From the NCBI GenBank assembly GCA_012033205.1, contig JAAUSO010000057.1:1-38955 (forward strand): a DNA stretch of 38,955 nt. The letters run 5' to 3'. The DNA comes from Richelia sp. SL_2_1. Lineage in GTDB: Bacteria > Cyanobacteriota > Cyanobacteriia > Cyanobacteriales > Nostocaceae. How positions within the stretch are numbered: the first letter of the stretch is position 1; each line of letters begins with the position of its first letter. The notes below the pieces were generated by a model that was not told the DNA's origin, made no database searches, and saw nothing but the letters and a program-made list of their open reading frames with translations. The position numbers and the translations under genes were made by a program. Shown here piece after piece: positions 1 to 9,586 of this stretch.

Positions 1-101
1 AGGAGTTAGGAGTTAAGAGTGAGGAGTTAAGAGTGAGGAGTTAAGAGTGAGGAGTTAAGAGTTAGACCTTTGACCTTTAACCTTTAACCTTTAACCTTTA
101 A
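1..101. repeat. Short tandem repeats upstream of the FGGY kinase
   Basis: Two arrays sit side by side. From about 11 to 64 a 14-base unit (GAGTGAGGAGTTAA) is repeated almost perfectly about four times, and from about 66 to 101 a heptamer (CCTTTAA) is repeated about five times, ending at the start codon. Such short tandemly repeated sequences are typical of filamentous heterocystous cyanobacteria. No clear promoter was seen in the part inside the window. Confidence 0.85.
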
Positions 102-102
102 A

Positions 103-1362
103 ATGTATTTAGGTATAGATTTCGGAACTTCTGGTGCTAGGGGTATTGTAATCGGCTCTGCGGGAAATATCTTAGCGGAGGTTAGATTCGCTTTTAACGT
201 GTCTTGCGAGACTGATTTAACAAATTGCTGGCAAACTGCTTTATTTAGTCTTCTAGAGCAAATTAACAGGGAATTACGACGAGAAATTACCCGGATTGCT
301 ATTAACGGTACTTCTTCGACAGTGTTACTGTGCGATGCTGTAGGAAATCCCGTGGATGTACCTTTACTCTACAACGATGCACGGGGAGCAGTGATGCAAG
401 AAAAATTAAAAGGCATCGTACCAGCAAATCATACTGTATTGAGCGCTACTTCTAGTCTTGTAAAGCTGTTGTGGATGATGGAATTACCTTCTTTTACAAA
501 AGCTAAATATTTTTTACATCAAGCAGATTGGTTGGGATTTCTTTTGCATGGGAAGTTGGGTATTAGCGATTATCACAATGCTTTAAAACTAGGTTATGAC
601 GTAGAAGCGTTGCAATATCCGGAATGGTTAAACAAATTACAGATATCAATTCATCTACCAAAAGTAACAATTCCGGGAAATCCTGTTGGTGAATTGCGTT
701 CGGATATTGCTAATAAATATAACTTTCCTAAAAATTGTTTAGTGTGTGCGGGTACGACAGATAGTATTGCGGCATTTCTTGCTAGTGGTGCAAATTCTCC
801 AGGGTTAGCGGTAACTTCTTTGGGTTCTACATTAGTTTTAAAACTTTTGAGTCGTACTCGTGTAGATAATTCTCAATACGGAATTTATAGCCATCGTTTC
901 GGAAATTTATGGTTAACTGGGGGTGCTTCTAATACGGGTGGTGCTGTATTAAAGCAATTTTTTAGTAATGAGGAATTAGAAAAAATTAGTGGTGAAATAA
1001 ATGTAAAAAAATCAAGTGGTTTAGATTATTATCCATTATTAAAACCCGGAGAACGTTTTCCAATTAACAACCCTAATTTACCACCCCAATTAGAACCGCG
1101 CCCTGATAATTCTGTAGAATTTCTCCATGGTTTGTTAGAAAGTATGGCTCGAATTGAAGCGCGGGGGTATGAGTTATTGCAAGAGCTTGGAGCAGATAAA
1201 TTAACTCGTGTTTATACGGCTGGTGGTGGTGCAAAAAATCTTGTTTGGAGCGAGATTAGAAAGCACTATTTAGGAGTTCCAGTAGTTTCTTCTATAAATA
1301 CTGAAGCCGCTTATGGTAGCGCATTATTAGCAATGAAAGGTTTAAAAAGTGCAGAAATGTAG
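103..1362 (+). CDS. FGGY-family sugar kinase, probably D-ribulose kinase
   Basis: ATP-dependent carbohydrate kinase of the FGGY (actin/hexokinase-fold) family, 419 residues. The N-terminal phosphate-1 motif IDFGTSGARG is at residues 5-14, GTTDS with the likely catalytic base Asp220 lies in the middle, and the C-terminal GGGAKN adenosine-site motif is near residues 374-379. It is shorter than E. coli XylB (about 480 residues) and close in length and motifs to the cyanobacterial and plant 'XK-1' group, whose Synechococcus member phosphorylates D-ribulose; that substrate is inferred here. The ATG directly follows a heptamer repeat array, so no Shine-Dalgarno is visible. The gene stands alone, convergent with the next one. 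The family assignment is secure, the substrate less so. Confidence 0.88.
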   Translation: MYLGIDFGTSGARGIVIGSAGNILAEVRFAFNVSCETDLTNCWQTALFSLLEQINRELRREITRIAINGTSSTVLLCDAVGNPVDVPLLYNDARGAVMQEKLKGIVPANHTVLSATSSLVKLLWMMELPSFTKAKYFLHQADWLGFLLHGKLGISDYHNALKLGYDVEALQYPEWLNKLQISIHLPKVTIPGNPVGELRSDIANKYNFPKNCLVCAGTTDSIAAFLASGANSPGLAVTSLGSTLVLKLLSRTRVDNSQYGIYSHRFGNLWLTGGASNTGGAVLKQFFSNEELEKISGEINVKKSSGLDYYPLLKPGERFPINNPNLPPQLEPRPDNSVEFLHGLLESMARIEARGYELLQELGADKLTRVYTAGGGAKNLVWSEIRKHYLGVPVVSSINTEAAYGSALLAMKGLKSAEM

Positions 1363-1415
1363 AGACGGGGCGTATTGCTACGTCTCATTCAAAAATTGCT
1401 ACGTCTCATTCAAAA
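1361..1415. repeat. 21-bp direct repeat with GAGACG/CGTCTC arms
   Basis: Overlapping the stop codon of the sugar kinase is GTAGAGACGGGGCG followed by two copies, 21 bases apart, of a unit starting ATTGCTACGTCTCATTC. GAGACG and CGTCTC can pair, so this may act as a terminator-like hairpin. Related GAGACG...CGTCTC elements recur near 8750, 9290, 26200 and 38770. Confidence 0.7.
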
Positions 1416-1444
1416 CTCGATTAGTAAAAAATCAATTTTATAGA

Positions 1445-1963
1445 TTAATATTTCAAAGGTATTTTCAAAAATTTAGATATAGTTTTTGCAATGATAAAAG
1501 ATTTTTTTGATGTTGCGAAATAGCCGATATTTATATATTTGTGAGATTTGAAATATAGTCTAACTAAATAATTTTTTTCATCATCACGATGAATACTAGT
1601 TCTTTTAATAGCGATAAATCTAATATTTTTTAAAGGATATTCAGCAATATAAACTTTGTTAGCGAATAATTCTATACGTTTATGAATAAACTTATTAAGA
1701 CTAGTGTTGATTGCAAAATAATTAGATTCGCTAGTATCAAAACGAATTAATAATATGCCAGGAATTAATAAAAATAAACTAAATAAAATTAAACTTAGTT
1801 TGACTTTTAGATTATCATAACCGGACAGAATCCAAAAAAATCCTGCCATTATAAATAAATTGATAATCAGTAAACGAAAAGAGAATTTTCTGCGATTTCT
1901 TACCTGTTTTAAATCACTTAATACCAGCAGACTAACCGTCTTTTTTACAACTCTCATTGACAA
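1445..1963 (-). CDS. Small membrane protein of unknown function, two TM helices
   Basis: 172 residues and not recognised as a named family. A basic N-terminus is followed by two hydrophobic segments (about residues 29-46 and 54-74) separated by a short polar turn, giving a hairpin anchor. The remaining ~95 residues are polar, rich in Lys, Ile and Tyr, with alternating beta-like stretches that would suit a bacterial PH-like domain; that resemblance is only by layout. A second Met two codons in is an alternative start. Composition is very AT-rich. The gene is convergent with the upstream sugar kinase and shows no operon partner. Confidence 0.6.
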   Translation of the reverse strand: MSMRVVKKTVSLLVLSDLKQVRNRRKFSFRLLIINLFIMAGFFWILSGYDNLKVKLSLILFSLFLLIPGILLIRFDTSESNYFAINTSLNKFIHKRIELFANKVYIAEYPLKNIRFIAIKRTSIHRDDEKNYLVRLYFKSHKYINIGYFATSKKSFIIAKTISKFLKIPLKY

Positions 1964-2107
1964 GTAGCCTGTTTCTACTCGTAAGTATTTTTCCTGAGTT
2001 ATAACTCAGAAATTATATCTTGTAAAATAATACCTAAAAATATTCAGTTAATTTGATGCTGGTAATACGGATGAGAATATTTTATTATTAAACCGCAGAG
2101 GAAAGAG

Positions 2108-2494
2108 TTAGGAAGAGAGGATGATGCGTTTTATCCCTTGTTTTAAAACGGGAACATTGAAATTTATTAATAAACCCAAAGGTTTTTTAGTCATTTTTAA
2201 GTAAGAAATAACTTGAGCTTCATGTTTCGGAGCTAAATTTTCTACAGCTTTCAATTCCACAACTAAAACATCATTAACTAAAAAATCTAATCTTCCTTCA
2301 CCAACAGAATGCCCTTTATAACTGACAGCCATAGGAAATTCATCACGATAGGGTATTTTGCGTTGCGAAAACTCTACAGCCAAAGCTTCTTGATAAAGTG
2401 ACTCCAAAAAACCCGCGCCCAAAATCCGATGCACCTCAATAGCAGCCCCAATTACACCATAAGTCAACTGCTCCAAACCCTCAAACTCTCTCAT
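2108..2494 (-). CDS. GxxExxY family protein
   Basis: 128 residues. It carries the family hallmark GAGFLESLYQEAL (residues 26-38) and the later pair RLDFLV and VVELKA, which has the shape of a PD-(D/E)xK nuclease core (Asp, then Glu-x-Lys). Members are widespread in cyanobacteria and Bacteroidetes, often in multiple copies, and their role is unknown; a nucleic-acid function is inferred only from the fold resemblance. The length is normal for the family. The start ATG is preceded by a dispersed repeat (CTCTGCGCCCTCTGCGCC, near 2506-2523), so its promoter is not obvious. Confidence 0.85.
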   Translation of the reverse strand: MREFEGLEQLTYGVIGAAIEVHRILGAGFLESLYQEALAVEFSQRKIPYRDEFPMAVSYKGHSVGEGRLDFLVNDVLVVELKAVENLAPKHEAQVISYLKMTKKPLGLLINFNVPVLKQGIKRIILSS

Positions 2495-2570
2495 ACTTCT
2501 TTTCTCTGCGCCCTCTGCGCCTAGTAAGGTTTTTTCTCTTCTCCTATTATTCCCCGCAAAAACCCAAAAA

Positions 2571-3496
2571 TTACTCCTCCCCCAAACTCCTCAAAGCCAA
2601 CAAACCAGCACCATAAACAGCTTCAAACCTCGGAAAAATCACCTTAATCTCAGGATTAATACAACTTACAAACCTCTCCCATATCCTGCACTTACATTTC
2701 CAAACACTTCCCGTAGTAACTATCTCTAAAAACTCTCCCTCAACAAAAATTTCATTAATAACAGTCACCGTAGCTTTCACCAACTCTTCGACAGCATCAT
2801 CAATAATATTATTAGCAACTTCATCACCTTCCAATGCTGCGTTATCAACAATTGGAGCTAAGGCAGCAATTTCTTTTACACCCCATCCCCGTCGATAAAC
2901 TACTTCTATTAATTCTTCTATATTGCTTAAACCAAGATGGTTTTAAAAACTTTTATTAAACTAGTTGATTTTTCTCGTCCATCATCAGCTTTTAAAGCGG
3001 CTTGCATTCCCGCAACTGCAATTTTATAAGCTCCACCTTCATCACCTAAAATATATCCCCAACCACCGACTCTTTTAGTTTTTCCTTGATAATTTCTACC
3101 GAAAACTATTGAACCCGTACCCGCAGCAACAACAATTCCCACATCGTTACCAATTCCACCGATTAAAGCAATTAATGCATCGTGACAAATCACGATATTT
3201 TGCGATTTTATATTACTAATTATAGGTATATCTTTAACTATGTTTTTGATTAATTTAATATCTCTTGAACGTGCGACACCAGCTAATCCCAAACAAATCG
3301 CGTTGATTTGAAGATTATCTTTTTTAATTATTGCTTTACTAATTGCAGATTCTATTGAATATTTTGCAGCTTCAATTCCCACACTTTGATAATTAGATGA
3401 ATCAGCTTCACCGCGTCCAATAATTTGGCGATTTTCATCCATTAAGACGCAAATTGTTTTACTTCCACCACCATCTATTCCTAAAACATAAACCAT
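2571..3496 (-). pseudogene. BadF/BadG/BcrA/BcrD-type sugar kinase (GlcNAc/MurNAc kinase-like), frameshifted
   Basis: The N-terminal part (3496 down to about 2935) has the ATPase motif IDGGGSKT, the second phosphate motif AAGTGS and the family segment GWGYILGDEGGAY. The frame then ends in a spurious stop at about 2927. The next frame continues without a break from about 2940 (NHLGLSNIEELIEVVYRRGW) through GSVWKC to PRFEAVYGAGLLAL at the C-terminus, ending at 2571. Adding one A to the AAAA run near 2936 restores a 308-residue protein of normal length. The family phosphorylates N-acetylglucosamine or N-acetylmuramic acid, and the adjacent upstream AmpG-like transporter fits cell-wall sugar recycling. 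A sequencing error, a true pseudogene, or unusual slippage are all possible. Confidence 0.82.
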
Positions 3497-3566
3497 CTTA
3501 TTTGAAGTTTATTTAATAGCGCTGAAGCGCAACTACAAACAAATATTTATTTACTTTCTAATCTTT

Positions 3567-3631
3567 AGAAGTCGGGTTTTTATGAAATTTGTCAGCGTGT
3601 TACAGATAATTATTCTAAAAACCCGACTTCT
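3567..3631. repeat. Dispersed palindromic element, AGAAGTCGGGTTTTT arms
   Basis: Perfect 15-bp inverted arms (AGAAGTCGGGTTTTT at 3567-3581, its complement at 3617-3631) flank a 35-base AT-rich centre. The element lies between the MFS gene and the kinase on the minus strand and could act as a terminator or mRNA-stabilising hairpin. Other copies are at 19226-19289 and 27435-27472, with a single arm at 19135. Confidence 0.85.
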
Positions 3632-3673
3632 CAACGAAGACGAACGTCAATATAATTCGCAATTAGCAATTAC

Positions 3674-4960
3674 CTAACTCTTTGGTTCTTCTTCTAATGG
3701 AATAAAGAAGATAGTCGCCATACCAGGAATAGTTAATAAACAAACAATCACAAAAAATACTGGATATCCCACCGATTCTTGAATTCCACCGCTAATTGCA
3801 CCGGGAAGCATCAAACCTAATGCCATTAATCCTGTAGAAATTGCAAAGTGAGAGGTTTTATATTCGCCTTTGCAAATATACATTAAGTAAACTGTAAAAG
3901 CTGTAAATCCTAAACCGTAACCAAATTGTTCCAAGGAAACTAAAGGATAAACTAATTCTAATGGTGGTTTAGCGTAAGCCATGTAAACATAAAATAAATC
4001 CGGTAAATTTAATGCTAAAGCCATTGGTAGCAGACATTTTTTTAATCCATATTTAGCAATTAATAATCCACCTAAAATACCGCCGCTAATTAACGAAATT
4101 ACGCCAAATGTTCCATATACTAAGCCGTATTCTGATGTAGTTAAGCCCAAACCACCAGCAGTTCTTTCATCTAATAAAAACAAAGTTGCTATTTTGAGCA
4201 GCATCGCCTCACCCAATCGATAAAGTAAGATAAATCCTAAAATAGGAATGATATTACGTTGAGCAAAATACGAGCGAATTACTGTTACAAAAGGAATATC
4301 ATTTCTGGTAGATTCTTTATTAGTTCTTCTTCCTGATTCTGGTTGTGGCAGAATAAAAAGATGAAATATAAAAAGTATTGCAAAAATGAAAGATGCGAAT
4401 CCAATAGTAATACTCCAACTTAAAGGAATATTCTCGGTATAATTTTCTAAATTTCCTGCTAAATAAACTAAAAATCCCGTACTAAAGATAATTGCTAGTC
4501 GATAGGATAGAGTGCGAATCCCCACAAAAAAGGCTTGTTTCTTTTCAGTTAATGCCAACATATAAAAGCCATCTGTGGCAATATCGTAAGTTGCAGAAAT
4601 AAACGCTCCAACTAATAATATTGCTAAAGAAAGAGAAAAAAAGCTTGATGTTGGTAGTTGAAAAGATAAAGCTAATATACCCAAGCATATACACATGGCA
4701 AACTGCATAGTCAGCAGCCATCTTCTTTTTGTAGAATAAATATCAACCGCTGGTCCCCAAAACATTTTGACAACCCAAGGAAGGTTAATTATACTTGTCC
4801 AAAATGTAATTTGAGCGTTATCAATTCCCAAATTTTTATAAAATACAACAGATACCGCATTGATAATCATATACGGCATTCCTTCAGCAAAATAAAGGCT
4901 GGGAATGTAAGCCCAAGGTGAAAGAAATTTACTTTTCGGTTGATCAGTTTGAGTGGTCAT
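3674..4960 (-). CDS. MFS transporter, AmpG-like (muropeptide permease type)
   Basis: 428 residues with about 12 hydrophobic segments, a short polar N-terminus and a charged central loop after helix 6 (around residues 205-218, QPESGRRTNKES). The beginning resembles AmpG/PAT-family permeases: SLYFAEGMPY, then TFWTSIINLPWVVKMFWGPAVD, and ATYDIATDGF after helix 4. AmpG imports anhydro-muropeptides or GlcNAc-containing wall fragments. Here the gene is followed on the same strand, about 180 bases on, by a BadF-type amino-sugar kinase, which supports a salvage role, though the substrate is inferred. A tandem ATTTTAG array lies just upstream of the start codon. Confidence 0.75.
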   Translation of the reverse strand: MTTQTDQPKSKFLSPWAYIPSLYFAEGMPYMIINAVSVVFYKNLGIDNAQITFWTSIINLPWVVKMFWGPAVDIYSTKRRWLLTMQFAMCICLGILALSFQLPTSSFFSLSLAILLVGAFISATYDIATDGFYMLALTEKKQAFFVGIRTLSYRLAIIFSTGFLVYLAGNLENYTENIPLSWSITIGFASFIFAILFIFHLFILPQPESGRRTNKESTRNDIPFVTVIRSYFAQRNIIPILGFILLYRLGEAMLLKIATLFLLDERTAGGLGLTTSEYGLVYGTFGVISLISGGILGGLLIAKYGLKKCLLPMALALNLPDLFYVYMAYAKPPLELVYPLVSLEQFGYGLGFTAFTVYLMYICKGEYKTSHFAISTGLMALGLMLPGAISGGIQESVGYPVFFVIVCLLTIPGMATIFFIPLEEEPKS

Positions 4961-5577
4961 TCTATTTTAGATTTTAGATTTTAGATTTTAGATTTTGGAT
5001 TAACTGTATGTCTAAAGCCAGAAGCTCGAAATAATGATACTGTCTGATTTTTTGGTGATAATTGCCATTAACTAATACTAAGAAGGTATATGTAATTAGA
5101 CAGAACTTACGTAATTTTAGTCAGACGTAATATAGTTACAGCTTGTGCCACAAGTTCAAATGAAGGCAAGTCTAAATTATAAAATTCGCCTGCTGTGATG
5201 AAATTCAGATAATCTTTATAATTTATTACATTAATTACTTAGATGAGGTATTTTTTGCATAATTATTTTTCTAAGTCAATATTTTTTTATACAAGTTATC
5301 AGGAATCAGTTATCAGTGAATAGTGATCAGTTAAGAGTTAAAAATTATTAGTAAGTAGTGGGAGCATCCTGCTCCCTGTATATTATTTTCTATCTCCCCA
5401 TCCCCTTGTCTCCTGCTCCCAATCACCAATTACCCATTACCAATTCCCAATTACCACTTCCTAATTCAACCACAAAGAACAAATTAGATTTTTAATGATT
5501 TTGTCAAGATCAAGGCAAGCTTGTGGCAAAATTTATTAGAGTTTATAAGAGTTCTCACAAACCGGAGTTTTCCCAAC
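4961..5577. other. Intergenic region between the divergent MFS gene and valS; repeats
   Basis: About 617 bases without a convincing gene. At 4964-4998 the heptamer ATTTTAG is repeated five times. From about 5290 to 5345 there are imperfect ATCAGTTATC-type repeats, and from about 5415 to 5460 imperfect CAATTACC-type repeats. The AT-rich middle (5040-5280) must contain the MFS promoter and the valS leader, but I could not pick a promoter or a known riboswitch with confidence. Confidence 0.6.
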
Positions 5578-8577
5578 ATGACTACCAACCTTCCAAGTCT
5601 TTACGACCCTTTTTCCACTGAAGCTAAATGGCAGAAGTTTTGGGAAGAGAAACTGTTGTACAAAGCTGACCCTAATCACAGTGGTGAACCTTATACTATC
5701 GTAATTCCACCACCGAATGTTACCGGAAAGTTGCATTTGGGTCACGCTTTTGGTGATACTTTAATTGATTGTCTGGTGCGCTATCACCGCATGAAAGGAC
5801 GCAATGCATTGTATCTTCCCGGAACTGACCACGCGAGTATAGCAGTACAAACAATTCTTGACAATCAACTTAAGGAAGAAGGTAAGACTCGTTACGATGT
5901 CGGACGTGAGAAGTTTTTAGAACGTGCTTGGGAGTGGAAAAAGGAATCTGGAGGGAATATTGTCAATCAGTTGCGGCGTTTGGGTGTTTCGGTGGATTGG
6001 ACGCGAGAACGCTTTACAATGGATGAAGGTTTATCCCAAGCTGTTCTTGAAGCTTTCGTGCGTCTTTATAATGAAGGTTTAATTTATCGGGGAAATTACT
6101 TAGTTAATTGGTGTCCGGCTTCGCAATCGGCAGTTTCCGACTTAGAGGTTGATCAGAAAGAAGTTGACGGTAAACTTTGGCATTTCCGCTATCCTCTCAC
6201 CGACGGTTCCGGCTATCTGGAAGTAGCTACAACTCGTCCAGAAACTATGTTGGGAGATACTGGAGTTGCTGTAAATCCCAACGATGAACGCTATAAGCAT
6301 TTAATCGGTAAAACATTAACTTTACCAATAATGAACCGGGAAATCCCAATTATTGCTGATGAATTAGTAGACCCGACCTTCGGTACAGGTTGTGTAAAAG
6401 TTACACCTGCTCACGACCCCAACGACTTTGAAATGGGTAAGCGTCACGATTTGCCGTTTATTAATATTATGAATAAAGACGGCACGATGAACGAAAATGC
6501 CGGAGAATTTCAAGGACAAGACCGTTTTGTTGCTCGTAAGAATGTTATAGGAAGATTGGAAGCGGATGGTGTTTTAGTTAAAATTGAAGATTACAAGCAT
6601 AGTGTTCCCTACAGCGAACGCGGTAAAGTTCCTGTAGAACCGTTGCTTTCTACTCAGTGGTTCGTTAAAATTCGTCCGATGGCTGATCAAGCGCTGGAAT
6701 TTTTCAATGAGAAGCAGTCTCCAGAATTTTATCCCGAACGTTGGAAAAAGGTTTATCGTGATTGGTTGGTAAAATTAAAAGATTGGTGTATTTCTCGTCA
6801 GTTATGGTGGGGGCATCAAATTCCAGCTTGGTATGCTGTGAGTGAAACCAATGGTGAAATTACGGATAATACGCCGTTTATAGTCGCAAAAAATGAAACA
6901 GAGGCTTGGGAAAAAGCTAAATCACAATATGGCGAAAATATCCAATTAGAAAGAGATGCGGACGTACTCGATACTTGGTTTTCTGCTGGATTATGGCCTT
7001 TCTCTACCTTGGGATGGCCCGAATCAACCGAGGATTTAAAGAAATATTATCCTACCAGTGTCTTAGTAACTGGCTTTGATATCATCTTTTTCTGGGTAGC
7101 AAGAATGACAATGATGGCTAGTCATTTTACCGGAGAAATGCCCTTTAAAGATGTTTACATCCACGGTTTAATATTGGATGAAAACGGTAAAAAAATGTCC
7201 AAATCCAAGGGAAATGGTATCGACCCGTTATTATTAATGGATAAATATGGTACCGATGCTGTACGCTACACCTTGGTTAAAGAAGTTATCGGTGTCGGAC
7301 AAGATATCCGCTTAGATTACAACCGTAAAACCGATGAATCCCCCTCTGTCGAAGCATCACGCAACTTTGCCAATAAGTTGTGGAATGCCGCTCGATTTGT
7401 AATGATGAATTTGGACGAACAAACACCGCAGCAGTTAGGAGAACCCATACCAACAGAATTAAGCGATAAATGGATTTTGTCTCGCTACCATCAAGTTGTC
7501 CAAGAAACTAACACTTACATGGACAAATATGGCATGGGAGAAGCTGCTAAGGGACTTTATGAATTTATTTGGGGTGATTTCTGCGATTGGTATATTGAAC
7601 TAGTTAAATCTCGTTTACAAGAAGATGCAGAACCAACATCGCGACGAGTAGCGCAACAAACTTTAGCATATGTATTAGAAGGAATTTTAAAACTTCTTAG
7701 TCCCTTTATGCCTCATATTACCGAAGAAATTTGGCATACTTTGACTCAACAAGGAACATATTCCAATTTAAGTTTATCATTACAAAACTATCCCCAAACA
7801 GATGCAAAATTAATTGACACCGAATTAGAAGCAGAATTTGAATTATTAATCGGCACAATTCGCACAATTCGCAACTTACGAGCAGAAGCAGACGTTAAAC
7901 CTGCCGTAAAAGTTACCGTTAATTTGCAAAGTGAAAGCGTTAAAGAACGTCAAATTCTTAATACTGGAGCATCTTACATTAAAGATTTGGCAAAGGTTGA
8001 GAATTTAACTATTGCTGACAAAACAAATAGCGATAAAGTTACGGAGAAGAAATCTCAAAGTGCCTTAAAATTAATTATCTTAGGTTTTCTAACAATTACC
8101 TTAGCCAGAGTAGCTTATGCTGTAGCAATTACCGTAGATAACATTCCTTTCTTTGGAACATTTTTTCAACTTGTAGGACTTGGTTATTCACTATGGTTCA
8201 TTAAGATATATTTACTTTCTAGTGAAAAAAGACAAGAATTGCAAAAAAGATTCTTCAAATCATCTTCCCCATCAAATATTACCCAAGTAGAATCATCAGA
8301 AACCTTAGAAAGTGGAGAAGTTGCCACAGGCGTTTTTGGTACCGTACAAATCCTACTACCCCTAGAAGGTGTAATCGATATGGAAGCCTTACGTGGCAAA
8401 CTAGAGAAAAATCTCAGTAAGATAGAAGCGGAAGTACAATCCCTCACTGGTAGATTGAGTAACTCCAAATTTGTTGATAAAGCACCCGCAGACGTGGTAC
8501 AAGGAGCCAGAGATGCTTTGAGTGAAGCAGAAAAACAAGCCGAAATTTTGCGCTATCGCCTTAAAGGCATTCAATAG
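5578..8577 (+). CDS. valS: Valyl-tRNA synthetase with inserted CAAD membrane domain
   Basis: Charges tRNA-Val with valine. Class I signatures are present: HLGH (about residue 52) in [13 protein letters not shown] and KMSKS (about residue 538). The editing domain ([15 protein letters not shown]) lies between them, and the anticodon-binding domain follows. Residues about 816-914 form an insertion with two hydrophobic helices ([20 protein letters not shown] and [20 protein letters not shown]) and charged flanks. This is the CAAD domain, found only in cyanobacteria and plastids and shown in Anabaena to anchor synthetases to thylakoids. The usual C-terminal coiled-coil arm ([16 protein letters not shown] onward) resumes after it. 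The start is taken at ATG 5578 ([12 protein letters not shown]); the frame is open to a TTG at 5521, but those 19 residues are not family-like. The protein is 999 residues. Confidence 0.96.
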   Translation: MTTNLPSLYDPFSTEAKWQKFWEEKLLYKADPNHSGEPYTIVIPPPNVTGKLHLGHAFGDTLIDCLVRYHRMKGRNALYLPGTDHASIAVQTILDNQLKEEGKTRYDVGREKFLERAWEWKKESGGNIVNQLRRLGVSVDWTRERFTMDEGLSQAVLEAFVRLYNEGLIYRGNYLVNWCPASQSAVSDLEVDQKEVDGKLWHFRYPLTDGSGYLEVATTRPETMLGDTGVAVNPNDERYKHLIGKTLTLPIMNREIPIIADELVDPTFGTGCVKVTPAHDPNDFEMGKRHDLPFINIMNKDGTMNENAGEFQGQDRFVARKNVIGRLEADGVLVKIEDYKHSVPYSERGKVPVEPLLSTQWFVKIRPMADQALEFFNEKQSPEFYPERWKKVYRDWLVKLKDWCISRQLWWGHQIPAWYAVSETNGEITDNTPFIVAKNETEAWEKAKSQYGENIQLERDADVLDTWFSAGLWPFSTLGWPESTEDLKKYYPTSVLVTGFDIIFFWVARMTMMASHFTGEMPFKDVYIHGLILDENGKKMSKSKGNGIDPLLLMDKYGTDAVRYTLVKEVIGVGQDIRLDYNRKTDESPSVEASRNFANKLWNAARFVMMNLDEQTPQQLGEPIPTELSDKWILSRYHQVVQETNTYMDKYGMGEAAKGLYEFIWGDFCDWYIELVKSRLQEDAEPTSRRVAQQTLAYVLEGILKLLSPFMPHITEEIWHTLTQQGTYSNLSLSLQNYPQTDAKLIDTELEAEFELLIGTIRTIRNLRAEADVKPAVKVTVNLQSESVKERQILNTGASYIKDLAKVENLTIADKTNSDKVTEKKSQSALKLIILGFLTITLARVAYAVAITVDNIPFFGTFFQLVGLGYSLWFIKIYLLSSEKRQELQKRFFKSSSPSNITQVESSETLESGEVATGVFGTVQILLPLEGVIDMEALRGKLEKNLSKIEAEVQSLTGRLSNSKFVDKAPADVVQGARDALSEAEKQAEILRYRLKGIQ

Positions 8578-8823
8578 TTATGAGTTAGGAGTGATGAGTT
8601 ATGAGTTATGAGTTCACAAGAGTACAATCGCACTAGTAGGGATGCCCATCCCATAAAATGTTTGATGATTTATCTTTTCTTTGTAGCTGATTTCATTGCA
8701 AATTCCTTTAATACCGGGAATTTGATTCTTAACTCCTAACTCCGGTACAGACGTAGCAATACGCCCCGTCTCTACAACTCCTAACTCCCAATTCCTAACT
8801 CCTAACTCCTAATTCCTAACTTT
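8578..8823. repeat. Repeat-filled spacer after valS
   Basis: GAGTTATGAGTTAGGAGTGA-type repeats run from 8578 to 8612. A GACGTAGCAATACGCCCCGTCTC palindromic element (broken arms GACGTAG... and ...GTCTC) lies at about 8751-8775, and CTCCTAACTCCTAATTCCTAAC-like repeats fill 8776-8822. No gene is seen. Confidence 0.7.
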
Positions 8824-8831
8824 TTAAAATC

Positions 8832-9275
8832 ATGTTATATCTAGCCCAGGTGCATAAAAATGAATTTTTAGTTCAATCCGAATTACGGTTGTTAGCGCGT
8901 CAAGAAACTGAAAATATGTGGGCGATGATTCCAGAAGAAGCTGTTATTCTTCTGGGAAAAGGTAAACATTTCACCGAAAAATTGCTCGTCTTAGTAGAAC
9001 TTTCTTCCACAGGGGAAATTGAAAAAATTGAAGATGCTAGCAACTGGGTATTAGAAATAGTACAAAAATATCTGACCACCGGAATTTCTCCCGATTTTCT
9101 TCGTCAAGAAGCCGAACGTGCTGAATATTGGAGACAAAACTTGACTCTACAAAATCAAGATTTGGCACGTCGCACTTTAGAATTAGAAGCACGTAGAGAA
9201 CAAATTCAAGCTTTAGAAGAAGCCCTGAAACGTGATAAAAGTGAAACTGATCATCAAGATGAAAAGGTTGATTAG
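8832..9275 (+). CDS. Conserved-type hypothetical protein with C-terminal coiled coil
   Basis: 147 residues, not recognised as a named family. The N-terminal ~85 residues look like a compact alpha/beta domain (MLYLAQVHKNEFLVQSELRL, then LLGKGKHFTEKLLVLVELSS). From about residue 95 to the end it is strongly heptad-like and charged (LRQEAERAEYWRQNLTLQNQ, then LELEARREQIQALEEALKRD), so a coiled coil is likely. There is no signal peptide or membrane segment. It lies 255 bases after valS on the same strand, separated by repeats, so co-transcription is uncertain. A perfect palindrome follows the stop codon. Confidence 0.7.
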   Translation: MLYLAQVHKNEFLVQSELRLLARQETENMWAMIPEEAVILLGKGKHFTEKLLVLVELSSTGEIEKIEDASNWVLEIVQKYLTTGISPDFLRQEAERAEYWRQNLTLQNQDLARRTLELEARREQIQALEEALKRDKSETDHQDEKVD

Positions 9276-9289
9276 AGACGCGATATAAC

Positions 9290-9313
9290 AGAGACGCGAT
9301 ATATCGCGTCTCT
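9290..9313. terminator. Perfect palindrome between convergent genes, likely bidirectional terminator
   Basis: Two 11-base arms, AGAGACGCGAT and ATCGCGTCTCT, are separated by two bases. A half copy (AGAGACGCGATAT) precedes it at 9273-9285. On the plus strand it is followed by ACATTATTTTTAC, giving a U-rich tail. It lies 15 bases past the coiled-coil gene and just beyond the psaK stop, so it can serve both. It belongs to the dispersed GAGACG/CGTCTC family. Confidence 0.6.
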
Positions 9314-9322
9314 ACATTATTT

Positions 9323-9586
9323 TTACAAACGACCGATATTAGTCAATCCTAAAACAATACCTACACCGAGAAGATGACCAAAGCACATGGCACCAACAAA
9401 TGCTGGTACACTTAAAGGCAGAGGTAAACCGGGGAACTTTGGTCCTACCTGGGGATAGCTAATAATCCTGGGAGCTAGCAAAACTGTAATCAAACAGCAA
9501 AGGCTAATGATTATTCCTACAGTAGGATTCCAACTAGGTGTGGAGGGAACTGTTGGTTGAACTGCTAATAATATTGATGAAATCAA
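9323..9586 (-). CDS. psaK: Photosystem I reaction centre subunit X (PsaK)
   Basis: Thylakoid membrane subunit at the PSI periphery, two transmembrane helices. Family motifs are clear: PSWNPTVGIIISLCCLITVL for helix one, and SVPAFVGAMCFGHLLGVGIV followed by LGLTNIGRL for helix two and the C-terminus. I place the start at TTG 9586 (reading ISSILLAVQPTVPSTP), because TAGGAG sits 8 bases upstream and the resulting 87-residue protein matches normal PsaK length and N-terminus. The ATG farther up (9631) would add 15 residues unlike the family and would place the Shine-Dalgarno inside the gene. Which paralogue (PsaK1 or PsaK2) cannot be said. Confidence 0.93.
   Translation of the reverse strand: MISSILLAVQPTVPSTPSWNPTVGIIISLCCLITVLLAPRIISYPQVGPKFPGLPLPLSVPAFVGAMCFGHLLGVGIVLGLTNIGRL

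Noticed and set aside
2925-2945. Programmed -1 frameshifting in the BadF-type kinase at TTTTTAAAA
   Set aside because: The heptamer is not canonical (the A-site codon would mispair), and four other genes show the same one-base loss at A-runs, so an indel is simpler.
5521-5577. Upstream in-frame TTG start of valS
   Set aside because: The 19 extra residues are not family-like; ATG 5578 begins the conserved N-terminus.
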